Shown here: piece by piece, positions 23,475 through 32,869 of the stretch
Layout of the letters: each line of letters begins with the position of its first letter
Position numbering within the stretch: position 1 is the first letter of the stretch
Origin: Aliiroseovarius sp. PrR006
Lineage (GTDB): Bacteria > Pseudomonadota > Alphaproteobacteria > Rhodobacterales > Rhodobacteraceae
Direction: 5' to 3'
Length of the DNA stretch: 64,000 nucleotides
Assembly: GCF_010500215.1 (NCBI RefSeq)
Contig: NZ_JAAGOY010000004.1
Location: 744,001-808,000, forward strand
Position numbers and translations under genes: made by a program
The notes under the pieces: generated by a model
The model's database searches: none
Told to the model about the DNA's origin: nothing
Seen by the model: the letters and a program-made list of their open reading frames with translations, nothing else

Positions 23475-24605
23475 TCAGTCCTTCTGAATGGGGCGGGTCG
23501 CGGTGATGGTCAGCCCATAAGCGTCCAGACCCACATAGCGGGTTTCGGGGCTGTCGGTCAAAAGAACCATCTCGTTCAGGCCCAAAGTCGACAGGATTTG
23601 CGAGCCAAGACCGATCTGGCGCACGGTCCGCGGGCCTTCTTCTTCGTCCGCGTGCAGCGTCTTGCGCGGTTCGCGGAAGAGGCAGACAACGCCCCGACCC
23701 TCATCCGCGATGATCTGCATTGCACGCGGCAGCTCGTCTGCAGGTTTCGGGCCAAGGCCCAGCACGTCCTGCGCTTCTTGCAGGGCATGGGTACGGACCA
23801 GCACCGGCTCGTCTGTGGTGATGTCGCCCTTGATCAGCACTACGTGCTCGATCTCGTGCGTCATATCGGTGAAGATGCGCATCTCCCATTCACCACCGAA
23901 TTCCGAGGTAATGGTCTCGCGACCTGTCTCACGCACAAGGTTGTCGTGGCGGCGGCGATAGGCGATCAGGTCCGAGATCGTGCCGATCTTGATCGCGTGT
24001 TTCTTGGCGATTTCAACCAGTTCCGGCAGGCGCGCCATGGTACCGTCTTCGTTCATAATCTCGCAAATCACGCCCGAGGGGTTGCGGCCCGCAAGGCGCG
24101 AGATGTCCACGGCAGCTTCGGTGTGACCGGCACGCACCAGCACACCACCGTTGCGCGCGCGCAGCGGGAAGACGTGTCCGGGGGTCGCGATCTCGGCCGG
24201 GCCGTTCTCGGGGTTGATCGCAGTCGCCACGGTCAGCGCGCGATCGGCGGCGGAAATGCCCGTTGACACGCCTTCACGCGCTTCAATCGACACGGTGAAC
24301 GCAGTTTCGTGACGCGAAGAGTTGTGCATCGCCATCATCGGCAGGCCCAGCTCGTCCACTCGCTTGGCTTCCATCGGCAGACAGATCAACCCGCGGCCAT
24401 GGGTGGCCATGAAATTCACAGCCGCCGCATCACAGGCATCGGCGGGAATGACGAAGTCACCTTCGTTTTCGCGGTCCTCATGGTCCACAAGAATATAGAT
24501 CCGACCCGCGCGGGCTTCGGCAATGATCTCTTCCGCCGAGGCGATGGCATCGGACAATCCGGCTTCGACCGGACCGGGTGTTTCGTATGTGGTGCTTTCA
24601 GACAT
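23475..24605 (-). CDS. ribB: 3,4-dihydroxy-2-butanone-4-phosphate synthase with degenerate RibA-like domain
   Basis: A 376-residue two-domain protein. The N-terminal RibB domain (about 1-205) has the acidic loop [27 protein letters not shown] and GHTEAAVDI, so it should convert ribulose 5-phosphate to the four-carbon riboflavin precursor. The C-terminal half aligns with GTP cyclohydrolase II, but the zinc-binding C-x10-C-x-C region is replaced by [17 protein letters not shown] with no cysteine. It therefore should lack GTP cyclohydrolase II activity, like RibBX-type proteins described in other bacteria. Confidence 0.93.
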   Translation of the reverse strand: MSESTTYETPGPVEAGLSDAIASAEEIIAEARAGRIYILVDHEDRENEGDFVIPADACDAAAVNFMATHGRGLICLPMEAKRVDELGLPMMAMHNSSRHETAFTVSIEAREGVSTGISAADRALTVATAINPENGPAEIATPGHVFPLRARNGGVLVRAGHTEAAVDISRLAGRNPSGVICEIMNEDGTMARLPELVEIAKKHAIKIGTISDLIAYRRRHDNLVRETGRETITSEFGGEWEMRIFTDMTHEIEHVVLIKGDITTDEPVLVRTHALQEAQDVLGLGPKPADELPRAMQIIADEGRGVVCLFREPRKTLHADEEEGPRTVRQIGLGSQILSTLGLNEMVLLTDSPETRYVGLDAYGLTITATRPIQKD

Positions 24606-24705
24606 GGCGCGTTCCCCTTCAGGCTCGGGGCTGAGTAGCGCAGGCGCGCGCTCAATGCCAGCCCAAAGGCGGCGGGAAACGGCACCAAGACGTCACGAAA
24701 ACGGT

Positions 24706-25671
24706 CTAGAACTGCCAAAGCGCCGGGACAAACTGATAGGCGTCCCCGTCGCGGCGCACATGACCCACACCGGGGAACGGGAAGTGATAGCCCAGAACCG
24801 CGATCCGGTCCGTGGCCGCCATATCAAGCAGGCGGTTACGTGTAACCCCGACCTGCGCCCCGTCTGAATCGCGGCCCGAGTACCATTCGGGATGCGCGAA
24901 GTTCAGGATGGCGTGGGTCATACAATCGCCAAGCGCGATTAGTTGCTGGCCGTCGCTTTCCACCGCCACCGACATGTGCCCCGGCGTATGGCCCGGCGTG
25001 TCGATCATACGGATGCCCGGCGCAATCTCGTGATCATTCGACGCTAGGGTCCATTCCAGACCCTCGGCATTGATCGAGTTCACCGCTCCCAGCACAAACT
25101 GTTGATCTTCCGGCGCCACACGATCGACCAGACCGTCTTGAAGCCAATGCGTATGCTCGGCCTGCCCCATCACGTATTCAGCGTCCGGGATGATCGGCTC
25201 GTCGAAATCGTCGCGAATACCCCAGATATGATCAGGATGTGCATGGGTGATGGCGACATGCGTAATCCCATAGGGGTCAATCCCGGCGGCCTCTAAGTTC
25301 TCCATTAGCCGTCCCGTTGTATCGAACCAGCGTGTGCCCGACCCGACGTCGACCAAAACCTTGGCGTCGCCCAGCTCGATATACATGTGGTTTGTGTGGG
25401 AGTAGCCGACCTCGGGGTCGATGTAGTGCTCTGCCATGAAGGCCAGCTTTTCTTCTTCCGGCGCATTCATCGCCTGCCCACCGAAGGGCAAGGTGAAATA
25501 GCCGTCCGAGACGATGGTGATTTTCGCCTGCCCCAGCGTGAAACTGAAATGTGCCGGATTTCCGTCCGTTGGCGCACCCAACATGGCCCGCGCGGCGGCA
25601 GGCATGGCGAAAGCAGGCGCAACCGAGGCCAAGCGCAAAAGGTCACGGCGAGTGGGGCGAATAAGGGACAT
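24706..25671 (-). CDS. Tat-exported metallo-beta-lactamase-fold hydrolase
   Basis: A 321-residue protein with a twin-arginine signal: RPTRRDLLRLAS then a hydrophobic stretch ending PAAARA at about residue 29. The MBL zinc motif HxHxDH is THAHPDHIWG, with DTPGHTPGHMSV and LGDCMTH providing further ligands. It should act in the periplasm. Resembles the broad lactonase/quorum-quenching-type MBL group, but substrate is unknown. It sits between ribE and ribB on the same strand; GGAGATCGCCC precedes its ATG. Confidence 0.9.
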   Translation of the reverse strand: MSLIRPTRRDLLRLASVAPAFAMPAAARAMLGAPTDGNPAHFSFTLGQAKITIVSDGYFTLPFGGQAMNAPEEEKLAFMAEHYIDPEVGYSHTNHMYIELGDAKVLVDVGSGTRWFDTTGRLMENLEAAGIDPYGITHVAITHAHPDHIWGIRDDFDEPIIPDAEYVMGQAEHTHWLQDGLVDRVAPEDQQFVLGAVNSINAEGLEWTLASNDHEIAPGIRMIDTPGHTPGHMSVAVESDGQQLIALGDCMTHAILNFAHPEWYSGRDSDGAQVGVTRNRLLDMAATDRIAVLGYHFPFPGVGHVRRDGDAYQFVPALWQF

Positions 25672-25753
25672 GGGCGATCTCCGTCAGAAGGGATTTTCGC
25701 CAATCATATGCCCATATACGAATATTTCAAACAAAGATCACGCCAAACGGAAT

Positions 25754-26347
25754 TCAAGACTGTCCGTAATCTGCCAGCCGGGCGACGTAACGTGCCAATG
25801 TATCGATCTCGAGGTTGATGCGATCCCCAACCTGCGCCTGCCCCCAATTCGTCACCTCTTTGGTGTGCGAAATCAGGTTCACGCCAAACTCGTCACCTTC
25901 GACCTCGTTCACGGTCAGCGAGGTGCCGTTCAGAGCCACCGAGCCTTTCGGCGCAATGAATCGTGCCAGTTCCGACGGTGCCCGGAAGCGTACGCGGGTG
26001 CTGTCGCCTTCAACATGCATTGACACGATCTCGGCCACGCCATCCACATGACCGGACACGATATGCCCGCCTAGCTCGTCCCCGACCTTCAGGGCACGCT
26101 CCAGATTCACACGACGGCCAACAGCCCAATCACCCAAATTGGTTTTCGAGACAGTTTCCGCCGAGATATCAACGTCATACCAATTGTCGCCCATTGCAAC
26201 GACCGTCAGGCACACGCCGTCCGAGGCAATCGACGCCCCCAGATCAATTCCAGCTGTATCATACGCGGTCACGATCCGTGCACGCATGTCGCCTGCTTGC
26301 TCCAGCGCCTCTACGCGCCCTACATCGGTGATGATCCCAGTGAACAT
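25754..26347 (-). CDS. ribE: Riboflavin synthase, alpha subunit
   Basis: A 197-residue enzyme dismutating two lumazine molecules to riboflavin. It starts MFTGIITDVG at 26347 with GGAGGCGAC before it; upstream in-frame codons are not family-like. Two lumazine-binding repeats are visible: the first with DGVCLTVV and the second with NGTSLTVNEVEG. First gene of the ribE - MBL - ribB - ribH - nusB run. No FMN riboswitch is apparent upstream. Confidence 0.95.
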   Translation of the reverse strand: MFTGIITDVGRVEALEQAGDMRARIVTAYDTAGIDLGASIASDGVCLTVVAMGDNWYDVDISAETVSKTNLGDWAVGRRVNLERALKVGDELGGHIVSGHVDGVAEIVSMHVEGDSTRVRFRAPSELARFIAPKGSVALNGTSLTVNEVEGDEFGVNLISHTKEVTNWGQAQVGDRINLEIDTLARYVARLADYGQS

Positions 26348-26558
26348 GTCGCCTCCTGCATCGGGTTGGTGGTTCTGCTGTAGCGGAAACGTGGCCCGGA
26401 TTGAAGCCAAGATACATCGCGCAGGCCAATCCTCATCGGTCGATAAATTTCCCTGCACGGCCCAAATTTTGCCGCAAGCCATTGTTAATTCCCCTGCAAC
26501 CCTATTTTGTAGGCCTATAAGGCGATTAACGCTCGAAATAATTTGGTGATTGGCAGGC

Positions 26559-27851
26559 ATGGCGCGCATCACAGGCGAAAACCGAAACTTCCTGTTCCTG
26601 CAAGGTCCGCACGGGCCTTTCTTCGGGCAATTGGCAAAGATGCTTGGGCGCTCTGGGGCGAAGGTGTGGCGCGTTGGGTTTAACCGTGGTGATCAGGCAT
26701 TCTGGTCTGACAAATCGACCTACATTCCGTTCACTGCGACGCACGACCAGTGGATCAACCAGTTCGATCAGATTGTTACGAAACACGGCATCACCGACAT
26801 CATACTTTACGGTGACACGCGCCCCATCCACGCCCAAGCCATTGAACGGGCGCACGAACAGGGGCTGACCATTCATGTCTTCGAAGAAGGCTATCTGCGT
26901 CCCTATTGGGTGACCTATGAACGGGACGGCTCTAACGGAAATTCGCGCCTGATGGACTACGATGTCCCTCAGATGCAGCGCATTCTTGAAGACGCCGAAC
27001 CGGATATGCCCGAAGCCCCTGCCCATTGGGGCGACATGCGCCATCACGTTTTCTATGGCGCGCTCTATCACTGGTTTGTCATGTTCCTGAACCAGCGCTA
27101 TCGCAATTTCAAACCCCACCGCTCAATCGGTGTTGGAAAAGAGTTTCTTTTGTATCTTCAGCGCCTTGTCTTAATGCCCGTCATCGCTGCAGATCGCATC
27201 TCGGCCACTTTTCGGATCCGCTATGGAGGCTTCCCGTACCATCTGGCCCTCCTGCAGCTGGAGCATGATTCAAGCTTCCAGATGCACAGTCCTTTCACCA
27301 CGATGACAGAGTTTCTTGAGCTGGTGATCGCAGGCTTTGCCGACGGGGCACCAACGCATCACCATCTGGTCTTCAAAGCGCATCCGCTGGAAGATGGGCG
27401 CGTTCCGCAACGGCGCGAAATTCGCAGGCTTGCGCAGGCCTATGGCATTAACGATCGCGTCCACTATGTACGTGGCGGCAAGCTAGCCAAGCTTCTGGAT
27501 CACGCACGTTCTGCCGTGACGATCAACTCGACCGCCGCCCAGCAAGTCCTGTGGCGCGGGCTGCCCCTGAAGCTGTTCGGAAACGCGGTCTACGCCAAGC
27601 CTGAATTCGTGTCGGAACAGCCGCTGCCCGAGTTCTTTGACATCCCCACCCGACCTGACAAACGCGCCTATCGCGACTACCGGCACTTCCTTCTCGAGAC
27701 CAGTCAGGTTGCAGGCGGTTTTTATTCTTCGCGCGGGCGGCGACAATTGTTGCGTCAGGTGGTTGATATGATGCTGGCACCTGACGCCCCCTATCAGGCG
27801 CTAGAGCGGGGAACAGCGGCACCTCGGCAACAGTTGAGCGTGGTCAAGTAA
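26559..27851 (+). CDS. kpsS: Capsular polysaccharide export protein KpsS (Kdo transferase)
   Basis: A 430-residue KpsS/LipB-type protein, normal length. Features are FLFLQGPHGPFFGQLA at the start, a retaining-type EEGYLRPYWVTYE motif near residue 115, and HLVFKAHPLEDGR near residue 275, both characteristic of the family. KpsS adds the first beta-Kdo to the lipid anchor of group 2 capsules. ATG at 26559 chosen; TTG three codons upstream is possible. Divergent from ribE across 211 bases; 86 bases ahead of the exporter gene. Confidence 0.92.
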   Translation: MARITGENRNFLFLQGPHGPFFGQLAKMLGRSGAKVWRVGFNRGDQAFWSDKSTYIPFTATHDQWINQFDQIVTKHGITDIILYGDTRPIHAQAIERAHEQGLTIHVFEEGYLRPYWVTYERDGSNGNSRLMDYDVPQMQRILEDAEPDMPEAPAHWGDMRHHVFYGALYHWFVMFLNQRYRNFKPHRSIGVGKEFLLYLQRLVLMPVIAADRISATFRIRYGGFPYHLALLQLEHDSSFQMHSPFTTMTEFLELVIAGFADGAPTHHHLVFKAHPLEDGRVPQRREIRRLAQAYGINDRVHYVRGGKLAKLLDHARSAVTINSTAAQQVLWRGLPLKLFGNAVYAKPEFVSEQPLPEFFDIPTRPDKRAYRDYRHFLLETSQVAGGFYSSRGRRQLLRQVVDMMLAPDAPYQALERGTAAPRQQLSVVK

Positions 27852-27937
27852 CCTAACGGTCCCTTTTCTGGAAAATTCATCCCAGTCACGCTAACTTTCG
27901 GAAAATGAATCATAATTCCATGTATGGTGGACGGGCA

Positions 27938-29077
27938 GTGACAGCAAAAATATCCAATTGGGCCAAGCACTTGATCTTGGCATCGGTCGTTATTGCGCTC
28001 GGCGCCTGTGGACTGCCCCGCACCGGCCCGACCAAGCAAGAGCTTTATGCTGGCTCGATCGAGAAGCAAGGCAATGCGCATGTCGTGGTCGTTACTGACC
28101 ACGTCACCCGTGCCACGGCCGTTGTTCCGCCCCTTGGATTCAGCCCGGAATTCCAGAACCGCGCGCTGGTTGGATCGGACACGATTCGGGCCGGCGACAC
28201 GCTGACCATCTCGATCTGGGAGAACGTTGAAGACGGTATCCTGACCACCGCAGGGGCCCCTGCCGCGCTTGAGCATGTGCAGGTCGACGGCGAAGGCTAT
28301 ATCTTCATTCCCTACGCAGGCCGTGTGAAAGCCGCTGGCAATTCTCCCGAGGCCATTCGCCGTATCATCACCCGCAAACTGGCCGAGCAAACGCCCGACC
28401 CGCAAGTCACCGTGCGTCGCACCGCCGGTGATGGGGCCACCGTGTCGGTCACCGGTTCGGTCGGCGGCCAAGGCGTCTATCCGATTGAACGCCCCACCCG
28501 CACGCTGAACGCCATGCTGGCGCGTGCCGGCGGTGTCTCGATCGAGCCTGAGATTGCCAAGGTCAAAGTGATCCGCGGCGCGAAAGTGGGCGAGATCTGG
28601 TTCGAAGACCTGTTCAAATACCCGCAGATGGACATTGCCCTGCGCGGTGGCGACCGCATCCTGGTCGAGGCCGACCCCCGCACCTTCACAGCCCTTGGCG
28701 CAACCGGCGCGCAAAAACGCGTCGGTTTTGCCAGCCAGACCCTGTCGGCTGTCGAGGCCATCGCGCAGGTCGGCGGCTTGTCCGGTGCTGCAGCTGATCC
28801 CAAGGGGGTGTTCGTGCTGCGTGATGAAAGCGCGGAGATCGCCAATTCGGTTCTGGGACGCACGGATCTGAGCGCGCCGCAGCGCATGATCTATGTTCTC
28901 GATCTGACCGGCACCAACGGCTTGTTCCTGGCCCGCGATTTCGGGATCCGCGACGGCGACACGGTGTATATCACCGATGCGCCCTATACCCAGTGGACCA
29001 AGGTCCTGTCGGCCCTGACCGGTTCGCTGTCCACGGCGGGGTCCATCGCGGCCCTGAACCAAAGCCTGACCGAGTAA
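27938..29077 (+). CDS. Polysaccharide export outer-membrane lipoprotein (Wza/KpsD type)
   Basis: A 379-residue lipoprotein with lipobox LGAC close to the N-terminus. It has a polysaccharide-export domain (RAGDTLTISIWENVEDG...DGEGYIFIPYAGRVKAAG) and later SLBB-like repeats (VSVTGSVGGQGVYPIE, VEAIAQVGGLSG). It should form the outer-membrane pore for the capsule. I favour the GTG at 27938, which gives a compact signal peptide and follows GGTGG; the frame also offers an ATG at 27905. kpsC begins 14 bases after the stop. Confidence 0.88.
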   Translation: MTAKISNWAKHLILASVVIALGACGLPRTGPTKQELYAGSIEKQGNAHVVVVTDHVTRATAVVPPLGFSPEFQNRALVGSDTIRAGDTLTISIWENVEDGILTTAGAPAALEHVQVDGEGYIFIPYAGRVKAAGNSPEAIRRIITRKLAEQTPDPQVTVRRTAGDGATVSVTGSVGGQGVYPIERPTRTLNAMLARAGGVSIEPEIAKVKVIRGAKVGEIWFEDLFKYPQMDIALRGGDRILVEADPRTFTALGATGAQKRVGFASQTLSAVEAIAQVGGLSGAAADPKGVFVLRDESAEIANSVLGRTDLSAPQRMIYVLDLTGTNGLFLARDFGIRDGDTVYITDAPYTQWTKVLSALTGSLSTAGSIAALNQSLTE

Positions 29078-29091
29078 TCGGGCCACAGCCC

Positions 29092-31152
29092 GTGACCGAC
29101 GACATCAAGACACAGACAGCCGCCGGGTCATCACAGCCCCGGCGGCTTTTCGTTTACAATGGCGGGTTCCTGACCCAACCGCGCGTGAAGCGTATCCTTG
29201 ATCTTGCAGGCTGGCAGATCCGGCTTGGCCTTCCGGGCGATGGAGATTGGGTTGGGACGTGGGGCAAAAGCCCGACCTCGGGACGGGGCGAGGCTGTGGC
29301 CGCCCGCAAGAAAAATCCAGTTCTCAGGGTCGAGGATGCCTTCCTGCGCTCAGTCCTCCCCGGCCGTTCCGGCGAGCCGCCCTTGGGGCTGATACTGGAC
29401 GATCTGGGGGTGCATTTCGACGGATCGGCGCCGTCACGGCTTGAGCAGATCCTGAAACACGACCCGCTGGATGACAGCGCCCTTCTGAACCGGGCGCGGA
29501 CGGCAATCACGCGAATTAAGTCCGGGCATCTATCGAAATACAACGCCTTCCACCCCGACCTGCCCGTACCCGATGCGCCCTATGTGTTGGTGCTTGATCA
29601 GACCGCGGGGGATGCCTCGATCCGCTATGGCGGCGCGACGGACGCAACCTTCCGCGACATGCTGGTCGCCGCGCGTCTGGAACATCCGCACGCCCGCATC
29701 CTGATCAAAACCCACCCCGAGACGCAGGCGGGGCATCGCTCTGGCCACTACGGGCCTGAGGACGAGAACGATCAGGTGAAGCTGATTTCGGCCCCCGTCA
29801 GTCCTTGGGCGCTGCTGGACGGCGCAATGGCCGTCTATACCGTCAGCTCAGGCATGGGGTTCGAGGCCATTCTGGCCGGGCATAAGCCCCACGTGTTTGG
29901 ACAGCCCTTTTACGCCGGCTGGGGTCTGACCGAGGATCGGCTTCCAGTAAACCGGCGCGGTCGCAATCTGACCCGTGCGCAGCTGTTTGCGGGTGCGATG
30001 ATGCTTTATCCCACGTGGTACGATCCCTATCGCGACAAATTGTGCGAGATCGAGCAGATGCTCGATACGCTCGATGCCCGCGCCCGCGCGTGGCGCGAGG
30101 ACCATCAGGGCTATGTCGCCAGCGGCATGCGCCTATGGAAGCGCCGCCCCTTGGCCGAGTTCTTCAAGGCCGACCCGGCGATGGTATTCGACGACAATGC
30201 CGCGCGCGCAGCGGACGGGGCCGAGACGCTGCAACGTCCCTTGATGGTCTGGGCCGGCAAGGAAGAGCCTGCCCACGGATCGCAGCGCCCACCGCTGCGC
30301 ATCGAGGATGGCTTCCTGCGCTCGCGCGGATTGGGGGCGGAACTTGTGCCGCCCCTGTCCTTGGTGCGCGATGATTTGGGCATCTACTACGACCCAACCC
30401 GCGAAAGCCGATTAGAGCACCACATCGCGGCAGCGACCGCGCTGCCTGACCATGCCCGCGACCGCGCTACGCGCCTGATCGCTCGGATCACAGAAAACCG
30501 GTTGGGGAAGTACAATCTGGATCGCCCCCTGCCCGCTGGTTTGGGCAACCTGCCCAAAGGCGTGCGCATTCTGGTGCCGGGTCAGGTCGAGGACGATGCC
30601 TCGATCAGGTTGGGCACGTCGGAGGTCTCGACCAATCTGGACCTGCTGAAACGCGCACGCGGGGACAATCCCGAGGCTGTGATCATCTATAAGCCGCACC
30701 CGGATGTGGAAGCAGGCCTGCGCGCCGGGCGCATTGCGCCGGACGAGGCTGTGCAATACGCCGACCTGATCGCCGATCAGGCCGACCCAATTGCACTTCT
30801 GGAGCATGTGGACGCGCTGTGGACCATGACCTCGACCATGGGGTTCGAAGCGTTGCTGCGCGGCGTGCCTGTCACCTGTCTGGGCGCACCGTTCTATGCA
30901 GGCTGGGGGCTGACCACGGATCTGGGACAGCTGCCAGAGCGGCGGACGGCCCGACCAGACCTGATCGCGCTGACCCACGCCGTCCTGATCGACTATCCGC
31001 GCTATTTCGATCCCATCACGAAAAGCGCCTGCCCGGTCGAGGTCGTGGTGGACCGGCTGGCCTCGGGCGAGGTCCCCAAAGGGCGACGTGGCACGCGGGT
31101 GTTGGCAAAGCTACAAGGAGTGTTCGCCAGCTACACCTATATGTGGCGCTAG
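29092..31152 (+). CDS. kpsC: Capsular polysaccharide biosynthesis protein KpsC (dual Kdo transferase)
   Basis: A 686-residue protein made of two homologous halves. Each half has an RVEDAFLRS / RIEDGFLRS segment, a D-D-LG block, a KTHPE or KPHPD motif, and a TVSSGMGFEA or TMTSTMGFEA motif with PFYAGWGLT after it. In group 2 capsules KpsC builds the poly-beta-Kdo linker on the lipid after KpsS. Start is the GTG at 29092. Its stop codon overlaps the ribD stop on the other strand. The ABC transporter genes kpsM/T are not in the window. Confidence 0.93.
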   Translation: MTDDIKTQTAAGSSQPRRLFVYNGGFLTQPRVKRILDLAGWQIRLGLPGDGDWVGTWGKSPTSGRGEAVAARKKNPVLRVEDAFLRSVLPGRSGEPPLGLILDDLGVHFDGSAPSRLEQILKHDPLDDSALLNRARTAITRIKSGHLSKYNAFHPDLPVPDAPYVLVLDQTAGDASIRYGGATDATFRDMLVAARLEHPHARILIKTHPETQAGHRSGHYGPEDENDQVKLISAPVSPWALLDGAMAVYTVSSGMGFEAILAGHKPHVFGQPFYAGWGLTEDRLPVNRRGRNLTRAQLFAGAMMLYPTWYDPYRDKLCEIEQMLDTLDARARAWREDHQGYVASGMRLWKRRPLAEFFKADPAMVFDDNAARAADGAETLQRPLMVWAGKEEPAHGSQRPPLRIEDGFLRSRGLGAELVPPLSLVRDDLGIYYDPTRESRLEHHIAAATALPDHARDRATRLIARITENRLGKYNLDRPLPAGLGNLPKGVRILVPGQVEDDASIRLGTSEVSTNLDLLKRARGDNPEAVIIYKPHPDVEAGLRAGRIAPDEAVQYADLIADQADPIALLEHVDALWTMTSTMGFEALLRGVPVTCLGAPFYAGWGLTTDLGQLPERRTARPDLIALTHAVLIDYPRYFDPITKSACPVEVVVDRLASGEVPKGRRGTRVLAKLQGVFASYTYMWR

Positions 31153-32258
31153 GCTTTCCGCCTCCAACGGTGCAGTACGTCACCACCAATATCGCGACAT
31201 TCCACCAAATCGAACCGGGGCGCTTCCGCCAGACGGCTTAGCCCCATCGCGGCCAGCGACGGGCGGCCCTCGGCCCCAATCGCCAGACCGGCCCCATAGC
31301 CCACAAGCTCATCGACCAAGCCCGCCACCAGAAGCGAGGCCGCAAGCCCCCCACCCCCTTCGCAATAGACGCGGGTCAACCCGCGGTCTCCTAGAGCCAG
31401 CAGAACCGAGGCCGGGTCGAGCGTCGCCTGAACCTCGTCCACCTCAATCAATTCGGCGCCCATCCCCTTCCACGCTGCAATCAACTCGGGCGCGGCACGG
31501 CGTCCGTGGCAGATCCAAACGGGCACCTCGCGTGCTGTACGGCCAAGCTGACTGTCCAAAGGCAAGTCCAAATGGCGGGACAGCACCACACGCACCGGCT
31601 GGTGATCCACGCCCAGCCCGCGCACCGTCAGCGAGGGATCATCATCACGCGCAGTCCCTGCCCCGACCATCACCGCATCATGGCTGGCACGCATGGCATG
31701 CACATGGCGCCGCGCCTCTGGCCCCGTGATCCACTGGCTTTCGCCGCTGGCCGTGGCGATCCGCCCGTCAAAGCTGCTGGCCAGTTTCAGGGTCAACATC
31801 GGACGGCCACGCGTGACACGGCTGAGGAACCCGGCCTGATCGGCACGTGCGTCGGCTTCGCACAACCCGGTGACGACCTCGATCCCAGCGGCGCGCAGCA
31901 TATCAAACCCGCCCCCATCCACGCGCGGATCAGGATCACCCAGCGCGCAGACCACGCGCACGATACCCGCGGCGATCAGAGCCGCGGCACAAGGCGGCGT
32001 TTTCCCGTGATGGGCGCAAGGCTCCAGCGTGACATAAGCGGTCGCGCCGCGGGCGGCATCGCCTGCCTGCGCCAGCGCCACGACCTCGGCATGGGGACGC
32101 CCGCCCGGCTGGGTCCAACCCCGCCCGACAATGCGTCCATCTCGCACAATCACACAGCCCACGGCAGGGTTCGGCCAAACGCGCCCAAGCCCGCGCCGCG
32201 CAAGCGACAGGGCCAGGCGCATATACCGGAGATCCGCGCCTGAATTCTGCGACATCAT
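31149..32258 (-). CDS. ribD: Bifunctional pyrimidine deaminase/reductase RibD
   Basis: A 369-residue enzyme for riboflavin steps two and three. The deaminase half has zinc ligands in GGRPHAEVVAL and TLEPCAHHGKTPPC. The reductase half starts near residue 145 with MLTLKLASSFDGRIAT and has VMVGAGTARDDDP. Two ATGs stand side by side at the start (32258 and 32255). Six bases separate it from nrdR, the usual nrdR-ribD pair. Its stop codon overlaps that of convergent kpsC. Confidence 0.95.
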   Translation of the reverse strand: MMSQNSGADLRYMRLALSLARRGLGRVWPNPAVGCVIVRDGRIVGRGWTQPGGRPHAEVVALAQAGDAARGATAYVTLEPCAHHGKTPPCAAALIAAGIVRVVCALGDPDPRVDGGGFDMLRAAGIEVVTGLCEADARADQAGFLSRVTRGRPMLTLKLASSFDGRIATASGESQWITGPEARRHVHAMRASHDAVMVGAGTARDDDPSLTVRGLGVDHQPVRVVLSRHLDLPLDSQLGRTAREVPVWICHGRRAAPELIAAWKGMGAELIEVDEVQATLDPASVLLALGDRGLTRVYCEGGGGLAASLLVAGLVDELVGYGAGLAIGAEGRPSLAAMGLSRLAEAPRFDLVECRDIGGDVLHRWRRKA

Positions 32259-32264
32259 CGACGG

Positions 32265-32735
32265 TTACTCGTCTTCTGTGGGGATATCCGGGCGCAGTTC
32301 GCTAACGAATTTGTCGAAATCATCTGCGGCCTGGAAGTTCTTGTAAACACTGGCAAACCGCACATAGGCGACGGTGTCGATCCGGGCCAGGGCCTCCATC
32401 ACGATCTCGCCAATAGTTTTCGACGGAATGTCCGTCTCGCCCATGCTTTCCAATCGGCGTACGATACCCGAGATCATCTGATCAATGCGTTCCGGTTCAA
32501 CAGGACGTTTCTGCATCGAAATGCGGATCGAACGCTCAAGCTTCTCGCGGTCGAAATCTTCGCGGCGACCGTTCGATTTGATCACCACCAGATCGCGTAG
32601 CTGCACGCGCTCGTAGGTCGTGAAGCGCCCTCCGCATGCCGGGCAAAACCGGCGACGCCGGATCGCCACGTGATCTTCGGCCGGTCGGCTGTCTTTCACC
32701 TGAGTGTCGATATTTCCGCAAAACGGACAGCGCAT
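32265..32735 (-). CDS. nrdR: Transcriptional repressor NrdR
   Basis: A 156-residue regulator of ribonucleotide reductase genes. The zinc ribbon is [16 protein letters not shown]...[13 protein letters not shown] and an ATP-cone follows ([16 protein letters not shown]). Start at the ATG giving MRCPFCG; the open frame extends 16 codons further but that is not family-like. First gene of nrdR-ribD. A DnaA-box-like TTATCCACA lies upstream at 32784-32792. Confidence 0.96.
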   Translation of the reverse strand: MRCPFCGNIDTQVKDSRPAEDHVAIRRRRFCPACGGRFTTYERVQLRDLVVIKSNGRREDFDREKLERSIRISMQKRPVEPERIDQMISGIVRRLESMGETDIPSKTIGEIVMEALARIDTVAYVRFASVYKNFQAADDFDKFVSELRPDIPTEDE

Positions 32736-32783
32736 GGGCGCCCCCTTTTCTTCACTGTTCCCCGTTGGTGTGGCGGTGACCAC

Positions 32784-32792
32784 TTATCCACA
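32784..32792. promoter_or_regulatory. DnaA-box-like site upstream of nrdR
   Basis: TTATCCACA matches the consensus DnaA 9-mer exactly. DnaA can regulate genes of nucleotide metabolism; a single site can also arise by chance. Confidence 0.3.
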
Positions 32793-32869
32793 GGCACTAT
32801 AGGGCAGCCTCTAGGTCTTGTGTAGGGGTAAATCCCACGCCCCAAGATAAGGGCCTATATTGCCTGTCA

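Noticed and set aside
24606-24705. Possible FMN riboswitch before ribB
   Set aside because: The conserved FMN aptamer segments are not present in this 100-base gap, nor upstream of ribE.
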